A stretch of 64,000 nt of DNA from Mycteria americana (lineage: Eukaryota; Chordata; Aves; Ciconiiformes; Ciconiidae), in NCBI RefSeq assembly GCF_035582795.1, contig NC_134367.1, positions 45,225,062 to 45,289,061 of the forward strand, written 5' to 3'. Under the pieces are notes generated by a model. That model did no database searches. It worked only from the letters and a program-made list of their open reading frames with translations, and was not told where the DNA came from. Below, one piece after another: positions 25,773 through 38,500 of the stretch (position 1 is the stretch's first letter; the number at the start of each line of letters is the position of its first letter). The position numbers and the translations under genes were made by a program.

Positions 25773-27593
25773 CATTACTTTAAATTGTCTCCTTTAACAT
25801 TGTACCTACGATTCACTAATGATTTCTCATCCACATCTTAAGCTCATGGCTACTTTGCTTTTGGAACTTGGGCAGCTGAAGCTAATAAATTTAAAACTGT
25901 CTAAATGTCTTCTAAGTATATAACTCACCAGCTAATTTGGGTATACTTTTTCACATGGCCCATTTGTACCAGATGCAATCCTCTAACCTGTTTTATTGTC
26001 GAATGTATAGAGTATGACTGAGAATACTGCCAGGATTTTACATGAAAAAATACACCAATACATGGTTGAAATATTTCATGGCTTCATTTGATTCTATAAA
26101 TCTGACAGTAGTCAGAAAGGAATGAACTCCATAATGAAGACAGGAGAAAATTTTGACTGTACCAGACTATGTGAAAACCTGTAAAAATTGTGGATAAGAA
26201 TGACTTCAGAAAAATAAAAGAAATTATCTAAGCCATAGCATTAACCCTACTTTTTTCATATACTGCTGCTTGTGAAACTATTGACAGCACCCAGGAATCT
26301 GAGCAGATGCAAAGGTTTTGTGTTCCTGGGTAATAGGTTGGCAGAGACTTGAATCGATACCGAGCACTCCACTGACAGTTTGTCTCTCCTTAAACACGGA
26401 GCTGCATTATTGACCAGCAATACTGCTGATCAGCCGAGCTTGTTGTGTTCACAATAACAGGGCCAGTTATTCTGGACTGGAGTCTTTGGGCACCGTTGTA
26501 GTACTTGTATTAAATGATGAATTGCACTCCCTGATTCTCACGTGTTGATTAGTTAAAAAAAAAAGAAATCCAGCAAATAATCTAGGTTTAATTCTGTAGC
26601 CAGTTAGCAACTTTTCTGTCTGCTTCTTCCAAAAAACAGCTTTCAGGTACTGCATTTGACATGCTTATTTCTGACCTCTAATTTCTCTGTACAGTGGGTT
26701 TCCTGTGATGGTAATTCTCGAGCTTTGCTAGCAAGGCTCACAATAGAGGAAGAATATCCATTAGGAGAGATGCATACAGAGTCATTAATTTGAATTTTGC
26801 CAACTAAATTGCTCAGGCTGACCTCGGTAGCAAGTACTGGTTGTATTGGACAAGCTGGATGCTGCTGGTGAAAGTTCTGTGGCTGAACTAAAGGAACTAC
26901 CTAGCTTGCCGTAGAGGCAATGGGGCTAGGCTATTAAACCCACTCTGTAGCTAGAAAAGAGAGTTTGAGGGACATAGGCTAGTCAGGTCTCTTCTGCAAC
27001 AGCATTTCTGTATGTCTGCACCACTCTGAACACTTAGCTGAGGCACTTTCACTGCTCTAATTTGTCCTAGTTTGAAGTTTAGGTAACTAGCAAATTATGT
27101 TGTACTGGGATAAAGGAAGACTTTAGATGACTACACTAATGTTTGAGTTTACATGGTGTAAACAAAGCAGACAGCAATACCAATTAAGGTGAAACAGAAT
27201 TCCTGGGATGCTCGATCCCCTCGTTGAGCCAGAGCTCTTGCCCTTTTTGCTTGTGGTCACGGCGTGTGTAAACACGGTACAATGCCGTGTGGTGCAGTTA
27301 TCTGACCAGCCTCTAAATGAGCTGCTTTTCCTAGACAGTCCACCAAAACCATGTCACTTGTGGATCCTGAAGCCGTATAGTCACATTCTTACAGGACAGT
27401 CCTGGTTGGCATCCATCCTGGCTGCTTAAAGCAGAACTTCATCAGCGAGAGCTCTGCAGCCACTCAGATGCTCCCAGAACCTGACTTGGTATTACTGTGC
27501 TGTGCCACGGAGATAAAACAACTTGTTCAAAGCTAACACCTGTGTCTCTACTTTCCTGTAGGTAATTGTTTTGACTTGATCTGTCATATTTGC

Positions 27594-27653
27594 CCTTGGT
27601 TCCTAAGCAAAAATTCTAGTATTCCTTGGTTCCTAAGCAAAAATTCTAGTATT
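27594..27653. repeat. Perfect 30-bp tandem duplication (2 copies)
   Basis: The unit at 27594-27623 (beginning CCTTGGTTCCTAAGC) is repeated without change at 27624-27653. Absence of differences suggests a recent duplication or an assembly artefact. Confidence 0.95.
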
Positions 27654-28379
27654 CTTCAACACTCCAGCATAACTTAAAGGGATCACTGGGAAAATTGCAG
27701 TTACTCTGAGGGAGGGACGAGACAAAGCGAGGGTATTGCCAGTGTTTTGAAAATACAGCATATGTTTAACTGTCTTGTGAGTTCATTTTTCTCAAGGTGT
27801 CAGGGCTTCTATTAGGTTTAGTCACAACAACAAAATAACGGATTTCTGGGGCATAGCAGGCATCCAGAGAAATCAAGAAACGGTGATCTCTGAAATGAGG
27901 AAAAGTTTCCTTGTAAAACCTTGTTAGAAACTTTTCTTTATAAAATAATGATATGGTTAGAAAATTTTCCTTATAATGATATCGTTAGCTTTACAATGCA
28001 GTTGTAACCTTGAGTCACTAATGTATTTTGCAAATGTGTGTGTGTGATTAATTGTTCAGCAGCTCTCACCAAAAAAAAACAAAATGGGGAAAATGAAATC
28101 AGCAAATTTATGCAAAACCATGTTCCAAGATAAAAAAAAGTACTTCACTGAAAATAAACTGGTGACCCCCTCCTAATAGATCAATTTGTTTTTCTTATCC
28201 CTCAGTGTTGTTGCAATGATTTATTTTGCCATCATTTTTCTTTCTTTATGCTTCCCTAATAGAGAGGCTTGTTCCATTCATTGTATGTTCTTAAGGAAAA
28301 AGATGATGCAGTTCAATAGCAGGCTTATTTAAATTGGGAAATAGTCCATTAGAATTGCCATAAAACAAAAAGTACAATA

Positions 28380-28401
28380 TTTTTACACGTATGTGTAAAA
28401 A
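28380..28401. repeat. Short inverted repeat, 9-bp arms
   Basis: TTTTTACAC and GTGTAAAAA flank GTAT, forming a perfect 22-bp palindrome. Length is modest for AT-rich sequence. Confidence 0.75.
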
Positions 28402-30034
28402 GGCGTACCTACATGCCTATGTATATTCATTCCCATCTAAGTAGGATTAATGTTTCTGGGCTTTTTATATTTATATAACCTAAGAGAGATTAACATACAT
28501 TTATAGAAAATATCAAGATAAATCATTAAGAGACATATTAACATCGTGGCTGTGCTTTTTAGCTCCAGTGAGAAAACAAGCATTCCTTTCCTGATGGTTC
28601 CCCATTTATCAGGCTTCACAACTTCACAACCATTTTCTTATGGCTTTCTTCGCTGGAGGTCTTCTAGTGCTCTGCATTTTACAGGAAACCATTTGACTCT
28701 ACAGAAAGTCCCTCTCCTAATTTGTTGTAGCTAAATTCTATCTTAACCTGCTGGAATAGCAGGCAGACTAGCCAGCTCCATTGTTTTATTTTCCTCTGCT
28801 TTATAATTCATACCATGAGACTGCTGCATTCTCGAATCTGACCCCAGGGTCTCCAGTTGCAATATCCTCGCATCTTTGGCAACATCTCTCTGCTCCCCCT
28901 TGAAATATCCTAACACTACAAATGGTATCGCGTATCCATGCCTACTAGGTACATAAAAATCAATGGTATTTAGCTTTGTTCCAATTTAGATAACAAAATC
29001 CTCTTTTCCCAAGGAATGAAGACATCACACTCTTTCCCTGTGCCTAGGACATGAGTTAGCAGCTGGAATGCTGGAGTCAGCGTTTCATTCCATGAGAGTG
29101 AATAGCATCAGACCTCCAGAGATTTCTTCAGTGACCTTCAAAATACAAAGTCTAGCTTCCAGCAAACTTAAAGTAAACATATTTCTCTAGAGATTAGGAT
29201 CAAAGCACAAGAAAAACATTCTACTTAGCTACGTGGTGCTCATACCATTACTTATTTATTGGAGCAAGGGTAAGTGGTGCTAGGGGAGATAAGATTCACT
29301 TTTTTTTGTTGCATTGTCTAACAGTAGGAGTAGTTCACGAAGGTTACGCAGACCTTTGCCAAGAGATTTGCAAAAATCATCATTCCTTTTCATACTATTG
29401 CTGCTTCGTTCCCAAATATGGTTTTATATCATCATGGTCAAACCCTGAAGACTTTTTCTGAAACAAAGCCTTGGGTGACTTCAGTGTTTTTCTAGAGGAG
29501 CAGCTCAAGGACACCCCCAGGCTTTGACTCTGGTCTTGGGTGTACTCTTTTAATGTTCTCAAGCAACCACTGTCATCTCTAAAACAGGAGTAATGGCACT
29601 TTGTTCCCATATCCATCTGGGTTTTTAGGCGGATAACTACATTACAAATTCAGAAGTTCTAGAGTATTACAACAGCAGGTCTTGTATGTGTATATAACCC
29701 AGGCTTCCTGGAACTGATTGGCTTCCTGGGAATAAAAAAAAAAAAGTCACGAAAACCACTTTTTGAAGAAAATTGTTGGGTATGCAGAGTTTTTGGTAAC
29801 TTAAAAACCTATCACCATTCAATAGAATGAAAAAACAGATGTATCTGCAGATATCTGAAGCTATTTGTTGGTGATCTTTCTACAACAAAAAGCACTGTAA
29901 GTAACAGGTAAGCTCTTAATGCATTCCCTGTTGGGATTTTCCTGTCGCCACTTTTAGGCTGAGACGAAACTGTGTTAGGAAGCTGGGGTAGTGATTCAGC
30001 AAGGAGGAAATCAAAAAAGTAGTCTGCTCAGGGT

Positions 30035-30073
30035 TATCCTCAGAGGCAGTTATCCTCAGAGGGTTATCCTCAG
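30035..30073. repeat. Three-copy GTTATCCTCAG repeat
   Basis: GTTATCCTCAG occurs three times in about 40 bp with spacers AGGCA and AGG. Confidence 0.85.
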
Positions 30074-31712
30074 GCAACTCTAACTCCCACAGAAAGAGGA
30101 ATGAAAATTCCTCTGAAACCCAGTTTCAAGCCTGTCCTATGACCTTGAATATGGAGCCCAGTTAACCACAAACATTCCTTGATTGTCTCCCTAGCCACCA
30201 ATTTATACTGCTTCCCCAATATAGAAAATGAGCAAAACTTAACCTTGATTTTGGTGATGACTACGTAGCGACCATGCACTGAATTACTGCGCTGTGTCTG
30301 GTTTTATATGTCATGTTGTGTAAATGTACAAGCTGATGGATGTCATTTTCTCATGCACGTGGGATCATTCGTTTCACATTCAAGTCTCTGTTTGATCTTA
30401 AGGAAATGGAAGTCCAGATTCAAGCCCTGTTATACTATTATTCCAAGGATATCACATAAAACACATCTGTAATACTTTTAAGCAAGTATGTTTCCCACTG
30501 ATCTGAGTTACAAATTATTTTACTTCCTTACTACACCCTGTCTTGGCTAGCACAAAGATTTAGGGTAGTCAGAAGCACACTAAATCAATTCAACTCAAAA
30601 GATTTTCAATTTACAGTGACACGTTTTCCATAGCTTGTGCCAAACAGTCGAGTCATTACTTCTGGTCTGAGATAAGCATTATAGCCTCTCTCCCTGCCCC
30701 CTTTTCACTGTCTTTCTATTATCCCTCCAGGAATAGACTAAGAAATGCCTGACCTTATGCATTGGTGCCAGCAGAGACCTGCAGTAATTGTTCCTTCTCA
30801 TAATTCAAACAATCATATTGGATTACATCTCACAAAGCAGAAACCCAGAGAAAGATTAAATGCCTTTTTAAAACTGAACCATGGGTATAAGAACCATGGG
30901 CAGTGTGTGTATGAAAACAAGTATGAGGGAGTAGTTCTAAATGGACTAGATGTAAACTCTGTGATGGCAAGTACTCCCTCAAATCTTGTTCTTCATACGC
31001 TTCTGTTCCTTACTCTCAGGCTTTGCATCTGGTTAAGATAAACTGATTTGCACTGTTATTCAAAGTGCAAAGATTTCAGCTGCCAAAAGTCACCGATATG
31101 TAAGTATTTTAGGAGACCTTCCCTGGTTGTTCTCAAATCCTCTAAAATTTATGATTGCTGGCACTGACTCCAGCGGCACTCAACGAGTTTAATGAAGAGT
31201 GCAGTCCAATGAGTCCAGCAGATGTTTCTGGGTTTGCTTCACTGGGAACTTTCTGGATTCTTCTTCCTTCATTCCCAGGAATCAAGACCCAATTTTAGCA
31301 AAGTGCTGATGATCCAATCAGCAACAAGAAGACTGAAATAAGTCTTCATCTTTACAATCCTTAAAACATTCAGCATTGCAGGTCTATAAGCAGCTGATGT
31401 TTGGATACTTATTCAAGCCTCTTTAGCCGGGAAAACTGAAGGATGGGAAACTCATACAATTGGCTCTCAATAGGTTTGTGGTATTTCCTGCACTTGTCTG
31501 GCACAGAAATATAATCCATCTCACAGTTTTCTGGCACTGCCAACGTGGAACCTGGCAATACAGAAATATGTAAGAAAAGACAATCTTTTCCAATAACAAC
31601 AAGGGAAAATTACTTTGAGTTATGATTTTGTTTGAGTTATGATTAGTTTATTTATATATTTTGCTCTTTTGCTATCCAGGGGTATTTGTGTCACCTTACA
31701 TTGCTACCAAAT

Positions 31713-31782
31713 GAAAGGTTGGACTCGATGATCTTAAAGGTCTTTTCCAACCTATACGATTCTGTGATTCTGTGATTCTGTG
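31713..31782 (+). mobile_element. CR1 3' end fragment, plus strand
   Basis: GGTTGGACTCGATGATCTTA, then CCAACCTATACG and three exact ATTCTGTG units (31759-31782), is the classic CR1 3' terminus. It is severely 5'-truncated (about 70 bp). Confidence 0.92.
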
Positions 31783-32373
31783 AAATGCTAGCAGCACAGC
31801 TGGGATTATGCAGAACCAGCCATATAGCTTGGAGTCCCTTGTCCTCCTTCTGTTCAGTCAGGTAGAAGTGGGGGTATTTTGAAAAGGAAGGAATGAGCAG
31901 AAGACAGGAATGGCAAAAGAAAACCAGGAACACACTACAAAGTCCTTGCCACTTCTCTTTAGCCTTTTAACTCTGCGGTTGGTTTAAATTTTTAACTATA
32001 GCTTCTATCTCCATTCCCTGATTTCTAGATAAACCATGCCTCACAATACAGTGTATGATGCTCATAATGTCAGTAGTTGTACGTAGAGAATGTGAAGACG
32101 GTTTCATTTTCAGGTACCTGACCTATCAGTGTAAGTACCACTAGTTTAAGCTGAAGCAGCCTTCTTGCTGCCCATTATGTAGGTAACACAATACACAGTA
32201 TATGTTGTTAAAGACTACCATTTTATTATGGAACAGCCCAGCATTAGAAATCCAGGGCGCTGCAAATGACCATGAAATGCCTGTCCTAACGTTCACAGGT
32301 AAAGCAGCATTATTTATTATTTGGGCAAGCAAACAGTCATCCACTGAATTACAAGATCTTTCCATCTTTCCAG
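31783..32373 (+). other. Sequence immediately upstream of the first FHL5 coding exon
   Basis: Non-coding. The segment ends in a good acceptor (TCCATCTTTCCAG, 32361-32373), so it is most likely intron between a 5' UTR exon and the first coding exon. The frame stays open upstream from 32202 to the ATG, but it crosses the acceptor and has no LIM resemblance. Confidence 0.55.
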
Positions 32374-32396
32374 ATCACGTGAAGAACCCCGCCAAA
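32374..32396 (+). promoter_or_regulatory. FHL5 5' UTR segment with E-box and start context
   Basis: These 23 nt lie between the acceptor and the ATG. They include the palindrome TCACGTGA (32375-32382), a CACGTG E-box. The start context is GCCAAAATGA, with A at -3. This ATG is chosen because the half LIM begins seven residues later, as in other FHL proteins, and the next in-frame ATG lies far inside the protein. Confidence 0.5.
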
Positions 32397-32555
32397 ATGA
32401 GCAGCAATGACACAGACTGTCATTACTGCCTGCAGTCTCTTCGTGGAAGGAAGTATGCATTAAGAGAAGAAAACGCTTATTGTGTTACCTGTTATGACAG
32501 CCTGTTTGCCAACCCCTGTGAGGAGTGCAAGCAACCTATTGAGTGCAATTCCAAG
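32397..32555 (+). CDS. FHL5: FHL5 coding exon 1: half LIM and first zinc pair of LIM1
   Basis: The exon encodes [37 protein letters not shown] and [16 protein letters not shown] (53 codons, phase 0). The donor is ccaag/gtaaag. C8/C11/C29/C32 make the half LIM, and C41/C44 start LIM1. Confidence 0.96.
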
Positions 32556-35500
32556 GTAAAGATTTAGCTTTCACTTCTTGTTCTTTGCTAAATTACACAT
32601 AAATCCCATTTCTTTAATAGCAGATTCTGTATCCAGCCCTCTGCATATCCCTGTGCTGGTGAAGAGACCTAAGCATAGCTGTTGTACATCCACGCACAAC
32701 AGAGAGAAACAGTGCTATTTTCCCAGAATAAGAAAGCTCCGGGGCCAAACATTAGGAAATCTGCACATATGTATACCTCAAACATATGTCAATGCTGTGG
32801 TGTACATCTGGACCACAACTGGACTCCATGCTTCATGTCCAGTCACTCACTAGCTGCAGAGACTTCACAGTGCTTGAGTGACAGTAGGGTGCTGGTATAA
32901 TTCAGTAGATCAGGTTGAGTGAAACTTTGGAATTTCTGAGAGATGTCCACTGAGGAAAGTATTTTGAGTATTGGACAAATTACTTTTACTGTAGGTAAAA
33001 GCTTGACATGCACATGTCAAGCTGAAAAGAAACCATGTTTATAATTCATATATTATTTCCTCTGTCTTTTGGAAATTAAGTATATTTTAATTTTAACTTA
33101 ATTCCATGCTTACCTTGCTCATCTCATAGATGGCATGTTAGCGGCAGTGTTTCTGGGCTTGGCTTTCTTTTCACTTCTCCCCTTTTTTAGAATATTAATT
33201 AATAATATGAATTCCTCTGTGGTCTTTGACGGGTTTCCAGTACCACATACTTCAATTTACAGCCTGTACACTTGACTTTTAATTTTAAGTTCAGATAAAA
33301 CCTGTCAAAATGCCTTTGTTTTGCCGAGTTCAGTATGTAGTGCTCACCTTCTCCCCATGCTTGCTTTGCCTACGTTCTTTTGAAATAAAAGGTCAGAAAG
33401 TTATAAAATAAGCCTCTCGGGAGGCCTCCCCAGCCAAAGCACTTCATGGTTTTCAAAGCACATTGTCTGAGTACTCAGTACTGTAGAGGAATCATCCAAG
33501 GAAATTGCTCGCTTGGATGAAGATGCTTCTCAAACTCTCCTCAGCATTTTTCAACAGCAAACTTGTACATGTAGCTCTAGTCAGGGTCACCTGGAGAACA
33601 TGTGCTCTGAGCTCACTAATTCCATTTTAAAATTGAAAATTAAGTAAGCGGCAGGACTACTGATGTCAAAGATCATTAACAAAAGTCATGTCTTTGAACT
33701 GAGTGGAAGGAAAAACTGGGAGAAAAAAGCAGGAGTAACAAGCAAGGAGTGCAACAGGCCAGAGTCAGCTAGAAAAGTGGCCCACAGAGATCTACAGCTG
33801 GTTGTCCCACCTCTGCCAGGGTGCTAGAGCTTGGCTCTCTTCCTCTCCTTCTTACCCACTTCGCCTCAGGCTGCTCTGGGGCGATAGCCTATTTTCTAAA
33901 AGGTTCAGAGTGCTAACTAATGCAAATGAAAGTGGTAAGTGCTCAGCACCTCCTGAAATGAAGCATGGTATGTATTTCATTTTTAACACTTTAAAGGGTG
34001 GGGATCTGACAAAGGAGAAAAATGAGATTGGATTTACGTCCTTTTTTGCTTCTTACTTATATAGGAGACCTGGAAGGGTCTGGTTTATTTTTTAAGGTGG
34101 GGGGTTTTTTTGGTGGTGCATTTTTCCCTTGTTTTTTTAACCTTGGAAAAATAAAATCTGCTGTTTGCTCTTTTTTTGAATTCTTAGTGGAGGTCTCATA
34201 CATATACTATTAGCTTTTTCATCCCCTAAGCCTGCTGAGTCTTAAACAAACATTTTTCTGCCAAGTTTTTAGGAGGAGTTATATTAGGTGTAAACAAAAG
34301 CAATGATTTTTTAATAATCTTCCTAAGAATCATTTTGTTCTCAATGAGATTTTAATCACTTGTTTTCTGCAATAATACGATCTCTCTTTAGTGTTACGTA
34401 GTGTCAGCTGGAAGAAAAAGTAGTAACGTTAAAAAATACATGAAGTTCATTTCAAAGTCTGTAGAGAATGCACTTCTTGTCAGGTGGCCTGTGCACATTA
34501 AAAATGTTGATCAGTTGTTTCCCCTTGAAAGCCAACTGTAAAATATAAAATGGTTCTTCCAATAAAAACATCTCTCTGATGTTACATAAGGAAGGACTAT
34601 TGCCTGTGCCAAAGCAGCTCCTCATGGTCTCTGCAAGACATCTACGAAATATCCTGACACAGTGACATTGAGTACTTACATCACCTCTTAGCACACCTCC
34701 CACCAGCTACATGTGTCATCTCTTCAAGTCCCCATTGCAATGCTCTCCATTTTTCACTTTATTTCTGGGAGGAGCTGAGGGATAAAAACACTGTAAAGAA
34801 ATGTATTCATTAACATGGACTTACTTTCTCCAAGGATCTGGCCTATAAAGGCCGCCACTGGCATGAGGGGTGCTTCAAGTGTGCCAAATGCAGTCGCTCA
34901 CTGGTGGAGAAACCGTTTGCTGCCAAGGATGAGCTCTTGCTGTGTACCGAATGCTACTCTGATGAGTATTCATCTAAGTGTTTCCACTGCCAGAAGACCA
35001 TTATGCCTGGTAAGACAACAGGGACTATTCGATGAGAAATGGAACCGCATTTTTAATTACAACCACATCCTTGAATAACTGAGCTACAAGGTCCTTGACT
35101 TTCAGAACAGCTTTCAGGTGACTACTTCTCCTTTGTGTGTAGTACCCTCCCGGCAGTGAAGAGAGGGCAGGCGGATACCCTGGGCTAGCACTGACAAGGC
35201 TTATGAACCCTTATAAAGAATATTAGAGTTCAAGATAGGGTAAAATTTGTTCATGTTGAATCCTTGATTCTGTTGCAGTTCTTAGGAAGTGTATCCCGCT
35301 GTGAGTGGAGGTAGACAAACAGAACTATCGTTAGCAGGAGTGCCAGATTAGAAAAGACATCTGCATTTTTGTCTGGCACATTGACCAGACCTTGAGCTCA
35401 TGTTCTTTATACCATTTCTTTCACTCAGAAATGTTTTTGTTTAAATTGTCAAAACATGGCATTTTGTGTTCAAATAATTATCAGCATTTTTACTAAAAAG

Positions 35501-38500
35501 AATACAACTACATTTGTGTTCACAATAGGTTTACATTAGCAACCTTGAAAATTCTGACATTAGCAACCTTGAAAATTTCCACTAAACTGCTTCTCAGCTT
35601 GTGATTGTGTCTGTTCAGGACATCCTTTGGCCTTTCATTGCTATCACACCACTAAAGCTCATACAGCAGAGATTGCCTAAAAGCTGCCTCTTCAGAGGCA
35701 TCTAAGAGAAACCACAGCACCGTATGTGGCAAAATGAAGCAGCTTGCTTAGGAAAGTGGGTCCCTAACTATTGGAACAGTGGACTACCCTCAATGCTTGA
35801 ACCTTTTTACAGATCACATGTATAACTCCAAATACCAGCTGCAAACTATCTGTCATGGCCTCATGACTACTAGTCTGGGAACCTTTGGCCAAGGACATCA
35901 GTAAATTTGGCAGTGACATAGGAATTTTATTTTTCAGTAGATCTTAATGCCAAACAATAAGGTCTGGGCTGTGCAGAATTATTGTCTAGTATAAATACTA
36001 GGTTACTGATGTTGTGGTTCAACCTGTAGCATTCCTAGAATCATAGAATCATAGAATGGTTTGGATTGGAAGGGACCTTAAAGATCACCTAGTTCCAACC
36101 CCCCTGCCATGGCCAGGTACACCTTCCAGTAGACCAGGTTGCTCAAAGCCCTGTCCAACCTGGCCTTGAACATTTCCAAGGATGGGGCATCCACAACTTC
36201 TCTGGGCAACCTGTTCCAGTGCCTCACCACCCTCATAGTGAAGAATTTCTTCCTTATATCTAATCTAAATCTACCCTCTTTCAGTTTAAAGCCATTACCC
36301 CTTGTCCTATCACTACATGCCCTTGTAAAAAGTCCCTCTCCAGCTTTTTTGTATGTAAGCCCCATTCAGGTACTGGAAGGCTGCTATAAGGTCTCCACGG
36401 AGCCTTCTCTTTTCCAGGCTGAACAACCCCAACTCTCTCAGCCTTTCCACACAGGAGAGGTGTTCCATCCCTCTGATCCTTTTTGTGGCCCTCCTCTGGA
36501 CCCACTCCAACAGGTCCATGTCTTTCCTGTGCTGAGGACCCCAGAGCTGGACACAGTACTCCAGGTGGGGTCTCACCATAGTTGAATACAGGGGCAGAAT
36601 CACCTCCCTCAACCTGCTGGCCACGCTTTTTTGATGCAGCCCAGGATATGGTTGGCTTTCTGGGCTGCAAGCACACATTGCTGGGTCATGTTGAGCTTCT
36701 CATCAACCAACACCACCAAGTCCTTCTCAAGGCTGCTCTCAATCCATTCTCCACCCAGCCTATATTTGTGCTTGGGATTGCCCTGACCCATGTGCAGGAC
36801 CTTGCACTTGGCCTTTTTGAACTTCATGAGGTCTGCACGGGCCCACCTCTCAAGCCTGTCAAGGTCCCTCTGCATGGCATCCCTTCCCTCCAGCGTGTTG
36901 ACCACACCACTCAGCTTGGTGTCACCGGCAACTTGCTGAGGATGCACTCAATCGCACTGTCCATGTCACTGACAAAGATGTTAAACAGCACCAGTTCCAA
37001 TACTGACCCCTGAGGAACGCCACTTGTCACTGGTCTCCACTTGGACATCGAGCCTTTGACCACAACTCTTTCAGTATGACCATCCAGCTAATTCCTTATC
37101 CACTGAGTCATCCATCCATCAAATCCATGTCTCTCCAATTGAGAGACAAGGATGTCGTGCAGGACAGTGTCAAATGCTTTGCACAAAGTCCAGGTAGATG
37201 ACATCAGTTGTTCTTCCCTTATCCACCAGTGCTGTAACCCCATTGTAGAAGGCCACCAAATTTGTCAGGCATGATTTGCCCTTAATGAAGCCATGTTGGC
37301 TGTCACCAATCACCTCCTTATTTTCCATGTGCCTTAGCATAGTTTCCAGGAGGATCTGCTCCATGATCTTACCAGGCACAGAGGTGAGACTGACTGGCCT
37401 GTAGTGCCCCAGGTCTTCCTTTTTTCCCTTTTTAAAATGGTAGTTATGTTTCCCCTTTTCCAGTCAGTGGGAACTTCAAAGGACTGCCACAACTTCTCAA
37501 ATACAATGGATAGTGGCTTAGCAACTTCATCTGCCAGTTCCCTCAGGACCCACAGATGCATCTTATCAGGTCCCATGGACTTGTGCACCTTCAGGTTCAT
37601 TAGATGGTCCTAAGCCTGATCTTCTCCTACAGTGGGCGGTCCTTCATTCTCCCAGTCCCTGCCTTTGCCTTCTGTGACTTGAGCAGTGTGGCCTGAGCAC
37701 TTGCTGGTGAAGACTGAGGCAAAAAAGTCATTGAGTACCTCAGCCTTCTCCATATCCTAGGTAACCAGGTTTCCCATTTCCTTCCGAAGAGGACCCACAT
37801 TTTCCCTAGTCTTCCCTTTACCACCAACATACCTATAGAAGCTTTTCTTGTTGCCCTTGACATCCCTGGCCAGATTTAATTCTATCAGGGCTTTAGCTTT
37901 CCTAACCTGACCCTGGCTGCTCAGACAATTTCTCTGTACTCCTCCCAGGCTACCTGTCCTTGCCTCCACCCTCTGTAGGCTTCCTTTTTGTGTTTGAGTT
38001 TGTCCAGGAGCTCCTTGTTCATCCATGCAGGCCTCCTGGCGTTTTTGCCTGACTTCCTCTTTGTTGGGATGCATCGCTCCTGAGCTCAGAGGACGTGATC
38101 CTTGAATATTAACCAGCTTTCTTGGGCCCCTCTTCCCTCCAGGGCTTTATCCCGTGGTACTCTACCAAGTACCTGAAGAGGCCAAAGTCTACTCTTCTGA
38201 AGTCCAGGGCTGTGCGCCCTTCTCAGTGCCCTGAGGATCTTGAACTCCACCATTTCATGGTCACTGCAGCCAAGGCTGCCCTTGAGCTTCACATTCCCCA
38301 CCAGCCCCTCCTTATTGGTGAGAACAAGGCCCAGCATAGCACCGCTCCTCATTGGCTCCTCTGTCACTTGGAGAAGGAAGTTATCGTCAATGCATTCCGG
38401 GAACCTCCCAGATTTCTTATGCTCTGCTGTGTTGTCCTTCCAACAGATATTGGGGTGGTTGAAGTCCCCCATGAGGACCAGGGCTTGTGAACATGAGGCT

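Larger units (their letters stand above)
25773..31712. other. Intergenic spacer, second part
   Basis: No coding gene is supported. Visible structure is limited to a 30-bp tandem duplication (27594-27653), a short palindrome (28380-28401) and a three-copy GTTATCCTCAG repeat (30035-30073). It may contain FHL5 regulatory sequence. Confidence 0.55.

Noticed and set aside
32202..32396. In-frame upstream extension of FHL5 from an ATG at 32202
   Set aside because: It spans a strong splice acceptor at 32373, has no LIM similarity, and FHL proteins start just before the half LIM.
34815..35078. 87-codon open frame overlapping FHL5 exon 2
   Set aside because: It is out of frame with the LIM coding sequence, hence a shadow.
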